Of a DNA stretch of 49,966 bases, positions 17,058-25,181 are shown in pieces. The position numbers and the translations under genes are program-made. The notes under the pieces were generated by a model. That model ran no database searches and was not told the DNA's origin. It saw only the letters and a list, made by a program, of their open reading frames with translations. The stretch is taken from NCBI GenBank assembly GCA_017940265.1, contig JAGAYY010000034.1:1-49966 (forward strand), read 5' to 3'. The DNA is from Bacilli bacterium (GTDB lineage: Bacteria > Bacillota_I > Bacilli_A > RFN20 > CAG-826). Positions within the stretch are counted from its first letter, which is position 1; each line of letters begins with the position of its first letter.

Positions 17058-20000
17058 ATGAAATTAAGTAAAAATCTTATTAGCAAAATCTTAGTTACTA
17101 CAACAATAGCCTCTGCTTGTGCGGCTGCTATCGGAGGCACTTTCTCCGCGGTTATGGGTGCTTATACAATTCTTGAAGACACATACTATACCGTTACCGA
17201 TAATGGTCACAAATTTAAATGCTATCTAATTGATGGCGAAGCAAATAGTGTCGCTATTGGTTGGTTAACAGGTGATGATAATCCTGTCCCAGATGATTTA
17301 ACAGTGCCAGAAACTGTCACTATAGATGGTGGCTCATTTACCGTTAAAGCGGTTGTTAAAGGTGGCTTTAGATATTGTGATTTTGAAACAATCACTCTTC
17401 CTAAAACTATTACAGAAATTAGGGAAGAAGCTTTCGCATATTGCGAAAACTTAGAATCATTCACTTTCCCACATGGTATGACAGAGATTGCACCTAGTAC
17501 ATTCTTAGATTGCCGTAATTTAACGACATTGTTCTATACAAGCATTTCTGAAGGCCAACAAGTCCGTGTGTTAGGTAACTCCACAATTAAGAGTATTGGT
17601 GATCATGCATTTGATTCATGTATCAACTTATCTAACTTCTATTGTCCAAGTTCAGTCACTTATTTTGGTGAAAGCTGCTTCCAAAACTGTCGAAGCATTG
17701 CTGCATTCTATTTCCCATCAGACAATATGCTTGTGGGTGAAAATAGAAACTTAATTACTGTCGAATCTTATGCTTTCTCTGACTGCCCTAACTTAGAAAC
17801 AGTTTATTTTGAAGAAAATATGTATCAAATTAGGCCATATGCTTTTGCTAATGACCATTCAAATCTTAAGTTTACTTATACTGGTCAAGTAGAACCAACA
17901 TATGACACTCACTGGAGAGACGTTAACTTAACCACAACCAACAATAATGTTTACCCATTCTTAGATATGGGTCAAAGTAAGATTGTTCAATCTACCGATT
18001 ATCCAGGTATCATCTATTCTGTTGAGACAGATGATGTCTATTTAGATAGCAGCGTTGGTGGTGGCAAAACAACAACAGTTAAAGTCATTGAAAATTCTGC
18101 TCAATATATCAAGATTAATAGTTTTGTGACACCATTCGCCACACAAGAAGGCTACTATGATGTCAGTACTGGTACACTAACTATTCCAAATGAAATTAAT
18201 GGTAAGAAAGTTAAAGTTATTAACGCTAGTGCTTTTGTCAATCATACAGAATTGCAACATATCGTCTTTAATCAAGACCTAGTGCAAATTCAACACTGGG
18301 CCTTTAATGGTTGCACTAATATTACTTCTTTGAACTTTGCCGCTTGTCAGCAACTGAAGGAAATTAGCTTTGAAGTATTCCAAAAGATTGGTAATACCAC
18401 AATGTGGCAAAACGAGCCACCAGCGGGCAACCAAGTATATAACACCTTATTAAAAAACATTACATTACCAAACTGTCTAGAATATATCGGAGATGCTGCA
18501 TTCTATAATTTCCCAAATTTAGAAGTAATTTCCTTTAAGACGGATGCTAATTCTTCGGCGTCATTAAAGATGATTGGTGACTACGCTTTTGCAGTTTATA
18601 GAAACAATAATAGTTTCCAAAACCACACTAATCTTGTTTCTATTGAACTACCAAACACTTTGAATGATGTTTATGCTTCTTCTGCTAACTATTACCATCC
18701 ATATCAACCATGGTTAAATGGTCAAAGTAATGGTGCTTGCAAAACCCGTATTGAAAGAACCGCCATTGGCAGATACGTTTTTGACAACGCTGACTACCTT
18801 GGTACTGTTACAATGGAAAAGACTACTGCAACACAAGATGCTGATGCTAATCATAAGACATCATTTGCCTCTAACGTATTCGTTAGATGCAATAACCTGG
18901 TTCGTTTTGAAAGTAATAAGAAACTCTATCTTATCGGTGCTGACTCTTTCAAAGGCGTGAGCTCTTTAAGAGAAATCTTCTTACACACAGAATTATCAGA
19001 CGATGCAAATAGTTCATATCAATTCCCATGGGGCATTTCGGATGCGAACAATAATTTCCAAGCTAATCCTTTATCTGGAGTTAGCGAAGCTGTTATTTAT
19101 TTAAGTGGTAGCAAGGCACCTAAGAAATTAGGTGATCCTGACCAATATTCTACCACTGGCTATATGTGGAACTCTGAACAATATGCTACAAACCCAAACG
19201 AATTACAAAACAATGGTAAAGATGGCGAAGCAAATAACCGTTCACATATTCCAACTTTCTATAATATTCACTGGGATAGTGGTAGCAGTGGTGACGAAGT
19301 CAAATATTGGCAACCAGGAACTACAAATAGTCCTACCAATACCTATTTAAATGGCAGGCCAAATTCTCCAGCTGATTATAAGAGCGGCCTTGTTGCGATT
19401 GTTAAAGGCAGCAACGCTAAATACACAGTTGCGAAGTACTTTACCGACGGTAACTCAGCTCGCACTAATAACACAATCGATTTAGCACAACTAGATATTG
19501 CTTCTTCAATTGACACAATTGGTGAATATGCTTTCGCTGCTAATAACTCCAATCGTGGTTATTACTTTGTTTTACCTAATAGTGTCACAAAAATTGGTGA
19601 CCGTGCTTTCTATAGACAAAGTGGTAATGCTGTAAGAATTGTTACTTATAGTAATAGTAATTCCGCTAATGCGGTTGTGCCAAACAGCACAACATATCCT
19701 TCTGCTACTTATCCAACGCTTGCGTCCATCGTGACAAAAGCAAATGGAACCGGTAATCCTGGTTATTGCTATTTACCTTCTAGTGTCACAAAGATTGAAA
19801 GAGATGCTTTCTATAACAATACATTCACAAGCATCAATCTTGGGGGAGGTCTTACCTTCTTAGGATCTTCAGCCTTCTTGACATATCAATGGGTTGGTAA
19901 GGTTGCTGATTTAACATTCACCCCTGATCAAGGCTCTGACTTTGCTCACGCTAATGGTGGTATCTACTACGTAGGCAATGCTAACCAAAAAGCCCTCTTA

Positions 20001-21083
20001 TATCAACCATCAGGTATTGATAGTACATTTACAGTAGCGGATGGCACTAAAGCCATTGGTTTCCGTGCTGTTACTAATACTAAATATACTGGCGTGACTC
20101 TTCCAACTGGACTTACTACCATCTATGGTGGTGGCTTCCAAAAGAATACTTCTTTAACAACCGTTGATGGTGCAGGTTTATCCACACTTAAATACATTTC
20201 CGCACGTAGTACTGAAGAAGTGTTTAATAGTACCGCTAGAACGTTGCTTGAATTATATGATCCAACATATAATACTTTACCATTTGACTATTATGATAAT
20301 AGTGACTTCTCTGGTAGTAATAGAACTGAAGTTCTTAATAAAATCTATAATAGAGCTATGAACAGCGCATTTAAGGGCTGTAGCGCTTTAGCAACAATTG
20401 ATTTTACATCTATGACAAGTTTAAAGAGAATCGGCCCTGAAGCATTCAATAATTGCACTTCATTAAGTAACATGGCTAATTCTGCTGCCTATAATTTCCT
20501 CAAGATTGATTCCGATGGTACTATATCAAACGTCGATACAAATAAAACAACAGGTGTTCTTGATTTAAGTAACTGCACACAGTTAAGAGTAATGGACAAA
20601 TCATGTTTCAATAATTGTTCCACAATTAACTATGCAATCTTGCCAAACACCACAGGTGACAGCCATAGAACAGAATCAGAGTTCTATTTTGGCAAAAATC
20701 CAGATACTGATTTCAATACCGGCACCGCAAAAGTGTTTGCTGATGGCACTAGAGTATTGTTTGGTGAAACATTCTATCAAGTTGCATATCAAAGAAATGT
20801 AGGGTTTACTACAAATCACTATCCAAAAGAAGCATTGAACACTGGTGGGTTTAATTCTGACTTCTCTAAGTTAAAATACTTCTACAGATTCCATTATGCA
20901 CATAACGATGAGACAGAAGAAATTGGTGGCGTTACATATAGCAAGAACGTTACTTACTACGCTAACGTCGGTGGTGGATCTGATACCATGATGGGCTATT
21001 GGGATTACTACAATGGAAACTACTATTTGTTCGTTGGTCCAGGTGGTGCTCAAGCTTACTATAATTTCAGAGAAACACATTAA
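17058..21083 (+). CDS. BspA-like leucine-rich-repeat surface protein (1341 aa)
   Basis: After a signal peptide (residues ~1-34, rich in Ala and without the AWF motif) come many LRR_5/BspA repeats of the form ITEIREEAFAYCENLESFTFP, SIGDHAFDSCINLSNFYCP and KIGDRAFYRQ. Clusters lie at residues ~90-270, ~375-540, ~830-960 and ~1080-1200, with non-repeat spacers between. BspA-type repeats bind host or bacterial proteins and are common in gut and oral surface adhesins. The C-terminus ends in an aromatic/Gly-rich segment and no LPXTG. AAAGGAGG precedes the ATG by 6 nt, and the gene starts 11 nt after the previous one. It is the last gene before a terminator. Confidence 0.92.
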   Translation: MKLSKNLISKILVTTTIASACAAAIGGTFSAVMGAYTILEDTYYTVTDNGHKFKCYLIDGEANSVAIGWLTGDDNPVPDDLTVPETVTIDGGSFTVKAVVKGGFRYCDFETITLPKTITEIREEAFAYCENLESFTFPHGMTEIAPSTFLDCRNLTTLFYTSISEGQQVRVLGNSTIKSIGDHAFDSCINLSNFYCPSSVTYFGESCFQNCRSIAAFYFPSDNMLVGENRNLITVESYAFSDCPNLETVYFEENMYQIRPYAFANDHSNLKFTYTGQVEPTYDTHWRDVNLTTTNNNVYPFLDMGQSKIVQSTDYPGIIYSVETDDVYLDSSVGGGKTTTVKVIENSAQYIKINSFVTPFATQEGYYDVSTGTLTIPNEINGKKVKVINASAFVNHTELQHIVFNQDLVQIQHWAFNGCTNITSLNFAACQQLKEISFEVFQKIGNTTMWQNEPPAGNQVYNTLLKNITLPNCLEYIGDAAFYNFPNLEVISFKTDANSSASLKMIGDYAFAVYRNNNSFQNHTNLVSIELPNTLNDVYASSANYYHPYQPWLNGQSNGACKTRIERTAIGRYVFDNADYLGTVTMEKTTATQDADANHKTSFASNVFVRCNNLVRFESNKKLYLIGADSFKGVSSLREIFLHTELSDDANSSYQFPWGISDANNNFQANPLSGVSEAVIYLSGSKAPKKLGDPDQYSTTGYMWNSEQYATNPNELQNNGKDGEANNRSHIPTFYNIHWDSGSSGDEVKYWQPGTTNSPTNTYLNGRPNSPADYKSGLVAIVKGSNAKYTVAKYFTDGNSARTNNTIDLAQLDIASSIDTIGEYAFAANNSNRGYYFVLPNSVTKIGDRAFYRQSGNAVRIVTYSNSNSANAVVPNSTTYPSATYPTLASIVTKANGTGNPGYCYLPSSVTKIERDAFYNNTFTSINLGGGLTFLGSSAFLTYQWVGKVADLTFTPDQGSDFAHANGGIYYVGNANQKALLYQPSGIDSTFTVADGTKAIGFRAVTNTKYTGVTLPTGLTTIYGGGFQKNTSLTTVDGAGLSTLKYISARSTEEVFNSTARTLLELYDPTYNTLPFDYYDNSDFSGSNRTEVLNKIYNRAMNSAFKGCSALATIDFTSMTSLKRIGPEAFNNCTSLSNMANSAAYNFLKIDSDGTISNVDTNKTTGVLDLSNCTQLRVMDKSCFNNCSTINYAILPNTTGDSHRTESEFYFGKNPDTDFNTGTAKVFADGTRVLFGETFYQVAYQRNVGFTTNHYPKEALNTGGFNSDFSKLKYFYRFHYAHNDETEEIGGVTYSKNVTYYANVGGGSDTMMGYWDYYNGNYYLFVGPGGAQAYYNFRETH

Positions 21084-21099
21084 TATTTAAGACTAAAAT

Positions 21100-21127
21100 C
21101 ACGCATGTCCTCACGTGCGTGTTTTTT
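21100..21127 (+). terminator. Terminator of the first matrix operon
   Basis: CACGCA and TGCGTG form a stem with a 10-nt loop, followed by six T residues. It separates the 12.8-21.1-kb transcript from the next unit. Confidence 0.85.
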
Positions 21128-21196
21128 ATTATTAATAAGGATATATAGTATTTTTCATTAAAAACATATTCTTAAAAAGAATATGAAAAAAATAAT

Positions 21197-21225
21197 TTGA
21201 CAGTGATTTGATATTATTTTACTAT
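21197..21225 (+). promoter_or_regulatory. Promoter of the 298-aa SipW-cognate gene
   Basis: TTGACA (21197-21202) and TACTAT (21220-21225) are spaced by 17 nt. The predicted start near 21231 coincides with the beginning of the structured leader. Confidence 0.78.
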
Positions 21226-21230
21226 ATTTA

Positions 21231-21338
21231 TGCAAAGCGAAAGCGATAAGGAAGTCCCAATCCTTGTTGGCGACATGTGATGCAAAAACCTATCATCCAC
21301 TCAGTTAAGATATTAGTTGAGTGATTTTGTCGTTTATA
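21231..21338 (+). ncRNA. Structured leader RNA of unknown class with terminator
   Basis: The leader holds three stackable hairpins. GTCCCAA pairs with TTGGCGAC (one bulged C) around TCCTTG. GTGATG pairs with CATCCAC (one bulged C). CACTCA pairs with TGAGTG, followed by ATTTTGTCGTTT as a terminator. The CAC of the second and third stems is shared, so the two exclude each other. AAGGA/TCCTT is a competing pairing with the first stem. This is riboswitch-like, but the landmarks do not match the c-di-GMP-I leaders nearby or another class I recognise. Confidence 0.6.
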
Positions 21339-21350
21339 AGGAGTTTATAT

Positions 21351-22247
21351 ATGAAAAAGACAAAGATTATAGTTCCAGCCTTAGGCGTGTTACTCTTATC
21401 TACAGCTGCTTCCGTTACAGGCACAGTTGCATGGTTCTCAATGAATAACTTTGTTACCGCTACAGGTATGGAAGTTAAAGCAAGAGCCGAAAATGGTATT
21501 GTTATTTCTAAAGCCGCTAGTGGTGATACATGGAAAGAAACTGCTGTTTCTGCACGTACCACAACATTGGCTCTTAAACCAACAAGCACTGCTACAGGTG
21601 CTACATGGGTTCACAGTACAAGTAATGATTCCTCTGTTCAAAACACAGAAAATGCTTATGAATTATTAAGTTTAACTGTTGATGGTACAACAGGCGCTGG
21701 TTATGTCAACGATAATGGACAAACTGGTTACCAAAACACTGGTGGTGGTGAAGCTCCAAATACTTATGAAGCAGATTCAGCTTATTATGCATTGCATTCC
21801 TTCTATGTTAAATCTTCTGCTGAAGCTTTAAAAAAGAATATTTACATTACAAATGTAAAAGCAACTGCCTCAGGTACAGATAGTGAAAACTTAGACAAAG
21901 CTTTAAGAGTTTTGGTTAAATTAAATGGTGCTGCTACTGCTAAAGTTTATAGCCCACTTTATGCTGCTGATCCATATCAAGCCGCCACAACTGCTGGAAC
22001 ATATGCTGCTGCTACAAAGGTAGGAGTCACACCAATTTATCCTGATGGCGCAAATGGTCTTGTTACCGATACTGATGATCAATTATTCTTAAAAAATCAA
22101 GCCATTCCAGCTTCTAGTGCTGCTCCATTACAATTTGATATTTATCTCTATTTTGAAGGTGAAGATCCAAACTGTAAGTCTGATAACTTAACAGCAACAT
22201 TGGACAATATCGAAGTTGAAGTTACTTTCGGAACACAAACAAGATAA
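21351..22247 (+). CDS. SipW-cognate TasA/CalY-like exported protein (298 aa)
   Basis: The signal region VPALGVLLLSTAASVTGTVAWFSMNNFVTATGMEVKA is a textbook SipW-cognate sequence, with cleavage expected shortly before or after the AWF motif. The mature part is Ala/Thr/Ser/Asn-rich with beta strands. It carries two motifs shared with the paralogues downstream: LDKALRVLVKLNG and the C-terminal LQFDIYLYFEGEDPN. Family members polymerise into biofilm fibres. AAGGAG lies 8 nt before the ATG. Alone among the exported proteins here, it has its own promoter, leader and terminator, which would suit a main, highly expressed subunit. Confidence 0.87.
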   Translation: MKKTKIIVPALGVLLLSTAASVTGTVAWFSMNNFVTATGMEVKARAENGIVISKAASGDTWKETAVSARTTTLALKPTSTATGATWVHSTSNDSSVQNTENAYELLSLTVDGTTGAGYVNDNGQTGYQNTGGGEAPNTYEADSAYYALHSFYVKSSAEALKKNIYITNVKATASGTDSENLDKALRVLVKLNGAATAKVYSPLYAADPYQAATTAGTYAAATKVGVTPIYPDGANGLVTDTDDQLFLKNQAIPASSAAPLQFDIYLYFEGEDPNCKSDNLTATLDNIEVEVTFGTQTR

Positions 22248-22269
22248 TAGTTTTGCAGCTATTAATAAG

Positions 22270-22296
22270 GACCGGATTAAATCCGGTCTTTTTTAT
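22270..22296 (+). terminator. Rho-independent terminator
   Basis: GACCGGAT and ATCCGGTC flank TAA and are followed by TTTTTTATT. This is a perfect 8-bp stem. Confidence 0.93.
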
Positions 22297-22377
22297 TTTT
22301 TTAACATACATACATAACTTATTTTTATGACTACATATAGATATGTAAATAGTGCTATCGTAAAAAGGTGATAAAAA

Positions 22378-22815
22378 ATGTCTTTTGCTTTTCAAAAAAA
22401 GTATTATACAATAAGAACACGTATAGACTCGGAAATTATTATGAAGAAATATAAAAAGCCTTTACTTATCGCATTAGTGGTAGCAGATGTTGCAGTTATC
22501 ACCTTCTTTTTAGTGGTAAGCATTATGTTACTAACTGTGGTTATTCCATATCACAATAAAGCTGAGCAATTAGCCCATTCTCAAGGTTTGATTCATGCAA
22601 TTCTTGAAATGCCAGCAGCAGGTAGCTTCTTCGCATTTGTCTTCCCAATCTTCTTAGTCTTAGCGGGAAATATCGTTGGCTTAATGCTCTATGTTAGAAA
22701 GACCACTAAGAAGGAACCTGCTAAAATTGAAGATCTTACAGAAGAGCAAAAAGAAGAACTTAGACAAGAACTTCTTAGAGATCTTCAAAACCAAAGCAAG
22801 CCAGAAGAAAAGTAA
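22378..22815 (+). CDS. Small two-TM membrane protein within the matrix locus
   Basis: The 145-aa protein has two membrane helices (residues ~28-52 and ~77-103) joined by a short extracytoplasmic loop. A charged C-terminal tail reads as a coiled coil (IEDLTEEQKEELRQELLRDLQNQS). A similar charged tail (SEADKKRLKEQLLEEMISKKK) closes the SipW-type peptidase of this locus, so both may dock on a common cytoplasmic partner. AAGGTGAT 6 nt before the ATG at 22378 supports this start; an internal ATG at 22441 has a weaker site and would remove a basic 21-residue segment. I do not recognise the family. A terminator follows. Confidence 0.72.
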   Translation: MSFAFQKKYYTIRTRIDSEIIMKKYKKPLLIALVVADVAVITFFLVVSIMLLTVVIPYHNKAEQLAHSQGLIHAILEMPAAGSFFAFVFPIFLVLAGNIVGLMLYVRKTTKKEPAKIEDLTEEQKEELRQELLRDLQNQSKPEEK

Positions 22816-22823
22816 GAATTATA

Positions 22824-22848
22824 AGCGCGTAAATGCGCTTTTTCTTTA
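22824..22848 (+). terminator. Rho-independent terminator
   Basis: AGCGC and GCGCT pair around GTAAAT, followed by TTTTCTTTAT. The stem is short. Confidence 0.7.
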
Positions 22849-22880
22849 TATTAAATTTATAAATAAATTAAAAAAATATA

Positions 22881-22907
22881 TTGCACTAGATTTTATGTTG
22901 TGATAAT
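22881..22907 (+). promoter_or_regulatory. Promoter of the second matrix operon
   Basis: TTGCAC (22881-22886) is followed after 15 nt by GATAAT (22902-22907), which is preceded by an extended-type TGT. The predicted transcript begins just before the second c-di-GMP-I core. Confidence 0.6.
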
Positions 22908-22914
22908 TTATATG

Positions 22915-22988
22915 TGAGCTAAAAGCAAAACCGGAGCAATCCGGCGACGCAAAACTATAGGGTCTTATATAAGATAGCCAGCAACCTC
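22915..22988 (+). promoter_or_regulatory. c-di-GMP-I (GEMM-I) riboswitch, copy 2
   Basis: The core is nearly identical to copy 1: AGCAAAACC, a P2 hairpin (CCGGAGCAATCCGG), GCGACGCAAAA, CTATAGGGTCT, GATAGCCAGCAACC. The only notable differences are in P2 and P3 loops. It lies at the head of the ~16-kb operon that ends at 39023. Confidence 0.9.
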
Positions 22989-23014
22989 AATCGATTCACT
23001 TTGATTGAGGTTTT
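22985..23014 (+). terminator. Expression-platform terminator of riboswitch copy 2
   Basis: CCTCAATC and GATTGAGG form an 8-bp stem followed by TTTTATATTT. The left arm begins inside the aptamer tail, as in copy 1. Confidence 0.85.
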
Positions 23015-23032
23015 ATATTTCTTAAGTAAGAT

Positions 23033-23098
23033 TGCCAGTTGCCTTAGGGTACGAAATTAAACCCGCCATGAAATATGGATGATAGGCACTGGCATTTT
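23033..23098 (+). promoter_or_regulatory. Second leader hairpin, branched version
   Basis: TGCCAGTTGCCT pairs with AGGCACTGGCA (one bulge), matching the outer stem seen after copy 1. Inside are GGGT/ACCC and CCAT/ATGG stems, so the element can fold as a three-way junction. ATTTTAATTT follows. The first ATG lies 70 nt further on. Confidence 0.65.
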
Positions 23099-23167
23099 AA
23101 TTTCTCACCCATTGGGACAAAACAACAAAAACCTTAAAAGGGAGTTAAAAAACAGAGTTCGCTATTT

Positions 23168-24070
23168 ATGTACGACAATTTATTAGTAAGAAAAAGAAGG
23201 AGAAGAAAGATTGCTGCTTTCGTAGCATTGTTTTCATCTATCGGAATTACTTCGTTAGTTATTATCTCTTTCCTTGGACGTTCCGTTGGAACATTCACAG
23301 TTTCTTTAAATAATAGCTCAGTCAGATTAGCATTGTGTGAAAAGGTCGATTCTACAGATTATTCATCCTATCTCCGTGTCAGCAATACTGCTAAATATAT
23401 AGAGAATGCTTTTGACACAGTTGGAGAAAAGTTCACTTCAAAAACTCTTAAGAGAGATTTCGCTGTTGATACTTTGGATAACGAAGAAACACCTTCTAAC
23501 TGTGCAGAATTTGATCAAACATACATTGATGAAGCTGATGGCAAACTTAAAAGAGGTAAATGCTTAGAGTTTTTCAAATACACATTCTATGTTAAGAATG
23601 TTGGCACAAAAACTGCAGCTTACGATTTAAGTATTAATATTAGTAATCGCACAAAAGCAAGCGATGACTCTGGACGGGGGCTTGATGACACACTTCGTGT
23701 AATGGTTTTCGAAAACGATCCAAATTCAGACAAACATGACTATTTGATTTACGCAAAGAAAACCGTAGAAAACAATTTCCTCATTGATGGTGTTACAAAG
23801 ACAGATAGAGAATTCATTTCTTATCTTCCAAGAAGCGATGAAGAACGTGTTGAAAGCGCAGAACATCCATTAGCAGAAACATTCGTGGACAGCAAAACTG
23901 TTGCCGAGTATAAAACTACTGGATTTACTGCTCAATCAATCAAACGCTACACAATTGTTATTTGGTTAGATGGTAATGATCCTCAATCAAAACCAGAACT
24001 CGAATACCCTGAAGGTGCTTCACTCAAATTAGGAGTCGACATCGCTGCTCATGAAAACAATAAATCTTAA
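23168..24070 (+). CDS. Exported/anchored protein with uncleaved-type SipW-like N-terminus
   Basis: The N-terminus VRKRRRRKIAAFVALFSSIGITSLVIISFLGRSVGTFTVSLNN is a very basic stretch then one hydrophobic helix, but the AWF/AWY motif of its paralogues is absent. The protein may therefore stay membrane-anchored. The body keeps both family motifs: LDDTLRVMVFEND, and IKRYTIVIWLDGNDPQ near the C-terminus. At 300 aa it is the first gene after the second riboswitch. The Shine-Dalgarno sequence is poor (GGGAG is ~22 nt away). The next gene starts 20 nt before its stop. A base or cap for a fibre made of the following proteins is a possible role. Confidence 0.78.
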   Translation: MYDNLLVRKRRRRKIAAFVALFSSIGITSLVIISFLGRSVGTFTVSLNNSSVRLALCEKVDSTDYSSYLRVSNTAKYIENAFDTVGEKFTSKTLKRDFAVDTLDNEETPSNCAEFDQTYIDEADGKLKRGKCLEFFKYTFYVKNVGTKTAAYDLSINISNRTKASDDSGRGLDDTLRVMVFENDPNSDKHDYLIYAKKTVENNFLIDGVTKTDREFISYLPRSDEERVESAEHPLAETFVDSKTVAEYKTTGFTAQSIKRYTIVIWLDGNDPQSKPELEYPEGASLKLGVDIAAHENNKS

Positions 24071-25067
24071 AAAAATTGTCATTCCTAGTCTCGCCTTGTT
24101 AATTGGAGGCGCTATGGCTGCAAGTATTAGCTCAACTGCAGCTTGGTTTCAATATGCTACCAGTGCAAGAGTTGCCTATGTTGGCGCTCTATCTCATTGC
24201 TCGAAATTATTAAAAATTTCTGTCGATGATGGCCACACATGGGGCAATGATTATTATCAAAACGATATGGCAAGCCATATTTCAGGTAATCATCTTCTTC
24301 CAATTACAACCGGACCACAAGCGAAAGACAGCGGATTAGTTTATCATCAAGTCGATGTTGGCGGTGGCCAAATGAAGAATATCGCCAGATTCTATAGCCA
24401 ACCAGATTTTGGCTTCGGAGGTGACTATTCGAAATGGCACTTCGCAAGTGATAAAAACTATGCTCAATTTACAATCCTAGTGAAAGTAAATGATGTTGAT
24501 GGTAATACCACTCCAACGACCCTAGTTAACGATGTTTATCTAAACAAAATCATTATCGAAGATGATTCTGCTAATGGCGATAACTCAGATTTATCTGATG
24601 CTGTTAGAGTACATCTCGCTGTTAGTGATGCTACTAACCATACAAAATATCTTCTCTTCTCTAAGAGTGTTGAAACTACAGAAGTTAGTGGAAAATTAGA
24701 TTTAAACAATGATGGTGCATTAGACAAAGATTTGGTTCTATGGGACGGTTCAGATTGTATATATGGCACTCCGAACTCAAAACAATATTCATATACCATT
24801 AATGATGCAAACGCGGTTGTAGAAGATCCAGACAATCCAGCTACAGGCACTAATCCAATCTCACTTGGCAAGACAGATTCGGGATTAATGAGAATAGTGG
24901 TCACAACTTGGATTGAGGGTTGGAGCAAATTAGACCATGGCTATTCTGATAACGCAGATGGTGGTACTAATACATCTGTATGGGATCCAGCACATTACGT
25001 TAATAAGAAATTCAATGTCGGTATTAGACTCGGCGTAAAATCACATGACAGTGATCATCAAAATTAA
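24051..25067 (+). CDS. SipW-cognate exported protein (338 aa)
   Basis: The signal region SLALLIGGAMAASISSTAAWFQYATSARVAYVGAL carries the AWF motif followed by Y-A-T-S/R-A, shared with the next two genes. The mature part has the family motif LSDAVRVHLAVSD, the Asp loop GKLDLNNDGALDKD with a following IYG, and the C-terminal strand MRIVVTTWIEGWSKLD. The Asp loop looks like a calcium-binding loop. The gene overlaps its upstream neighbour by 20 nt. A 114-nt gap, mostly AT-rich, follows before the next gene. Likely an extracellular fibre or matrix subunit. Confidence 0.85.
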   Translation: MKTINLKKIVIPSLALLIGGAMAASISSTAAWFQYATSARVAYVGALSHCSKLLKISVDDGHTWGNDYYQNDMASHISGNHLLPITTGPQAKDSGLVYHQVDVGGGQMKNIARFYSQPDFGFGGDYSKWHFASDKNYAQFTILVKVNDVDGNTTPTTLVNDVYLNKIIIEDDSANGDNSDLSDAVRVHLAVSDATNHTKYLLFSKSVETTEVSGKLDLNNDGALDKDLVLWDGSDCIYGTPNSKQYSYTINDANAVVEDPDNPATGTNPISLGKTDSGLMRIVVTTWIEGWSKLDHGYSDNADGGTNTSVWDPAHYVNKKFNVGIRLGVKSHDSDHQN

Positions 25068-25150
25068 AAAATAAAAAGGGTTACACTCATAAATTTAATA
25101 ATTTCAAAAATTATACAATCTAAAAAACTATTTAAAAATTATCCAAAATT

Positions 25151-25167
25151 AAAGAGAAGTTCTCTTT
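25151..25167 (+). repeat. Perfect palindrome next to a ribosome binding site
   Basis: AAAGAGAA and TTCTCTTT flank a single G. The AGGAG of the next gene begins 1-2 nt later. As RNA, the tight loop makes hairpin formation weak, so it may be an RNase processing or protein site instead. Confidence 0.45.
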
Positions 25168-25181
25168 AGGAGTAAACAATT

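Noticed and set aside
21231..21338. Third c-di-GMP-I riboswitch
   Set aside because: GCAAAGC, GCGAC and GCAAAA words occur, but the order, spacing and the CTATAGGGTCT/GATAGCC blocks of GEMM-I are missing. It is described as an unknown leader instead.
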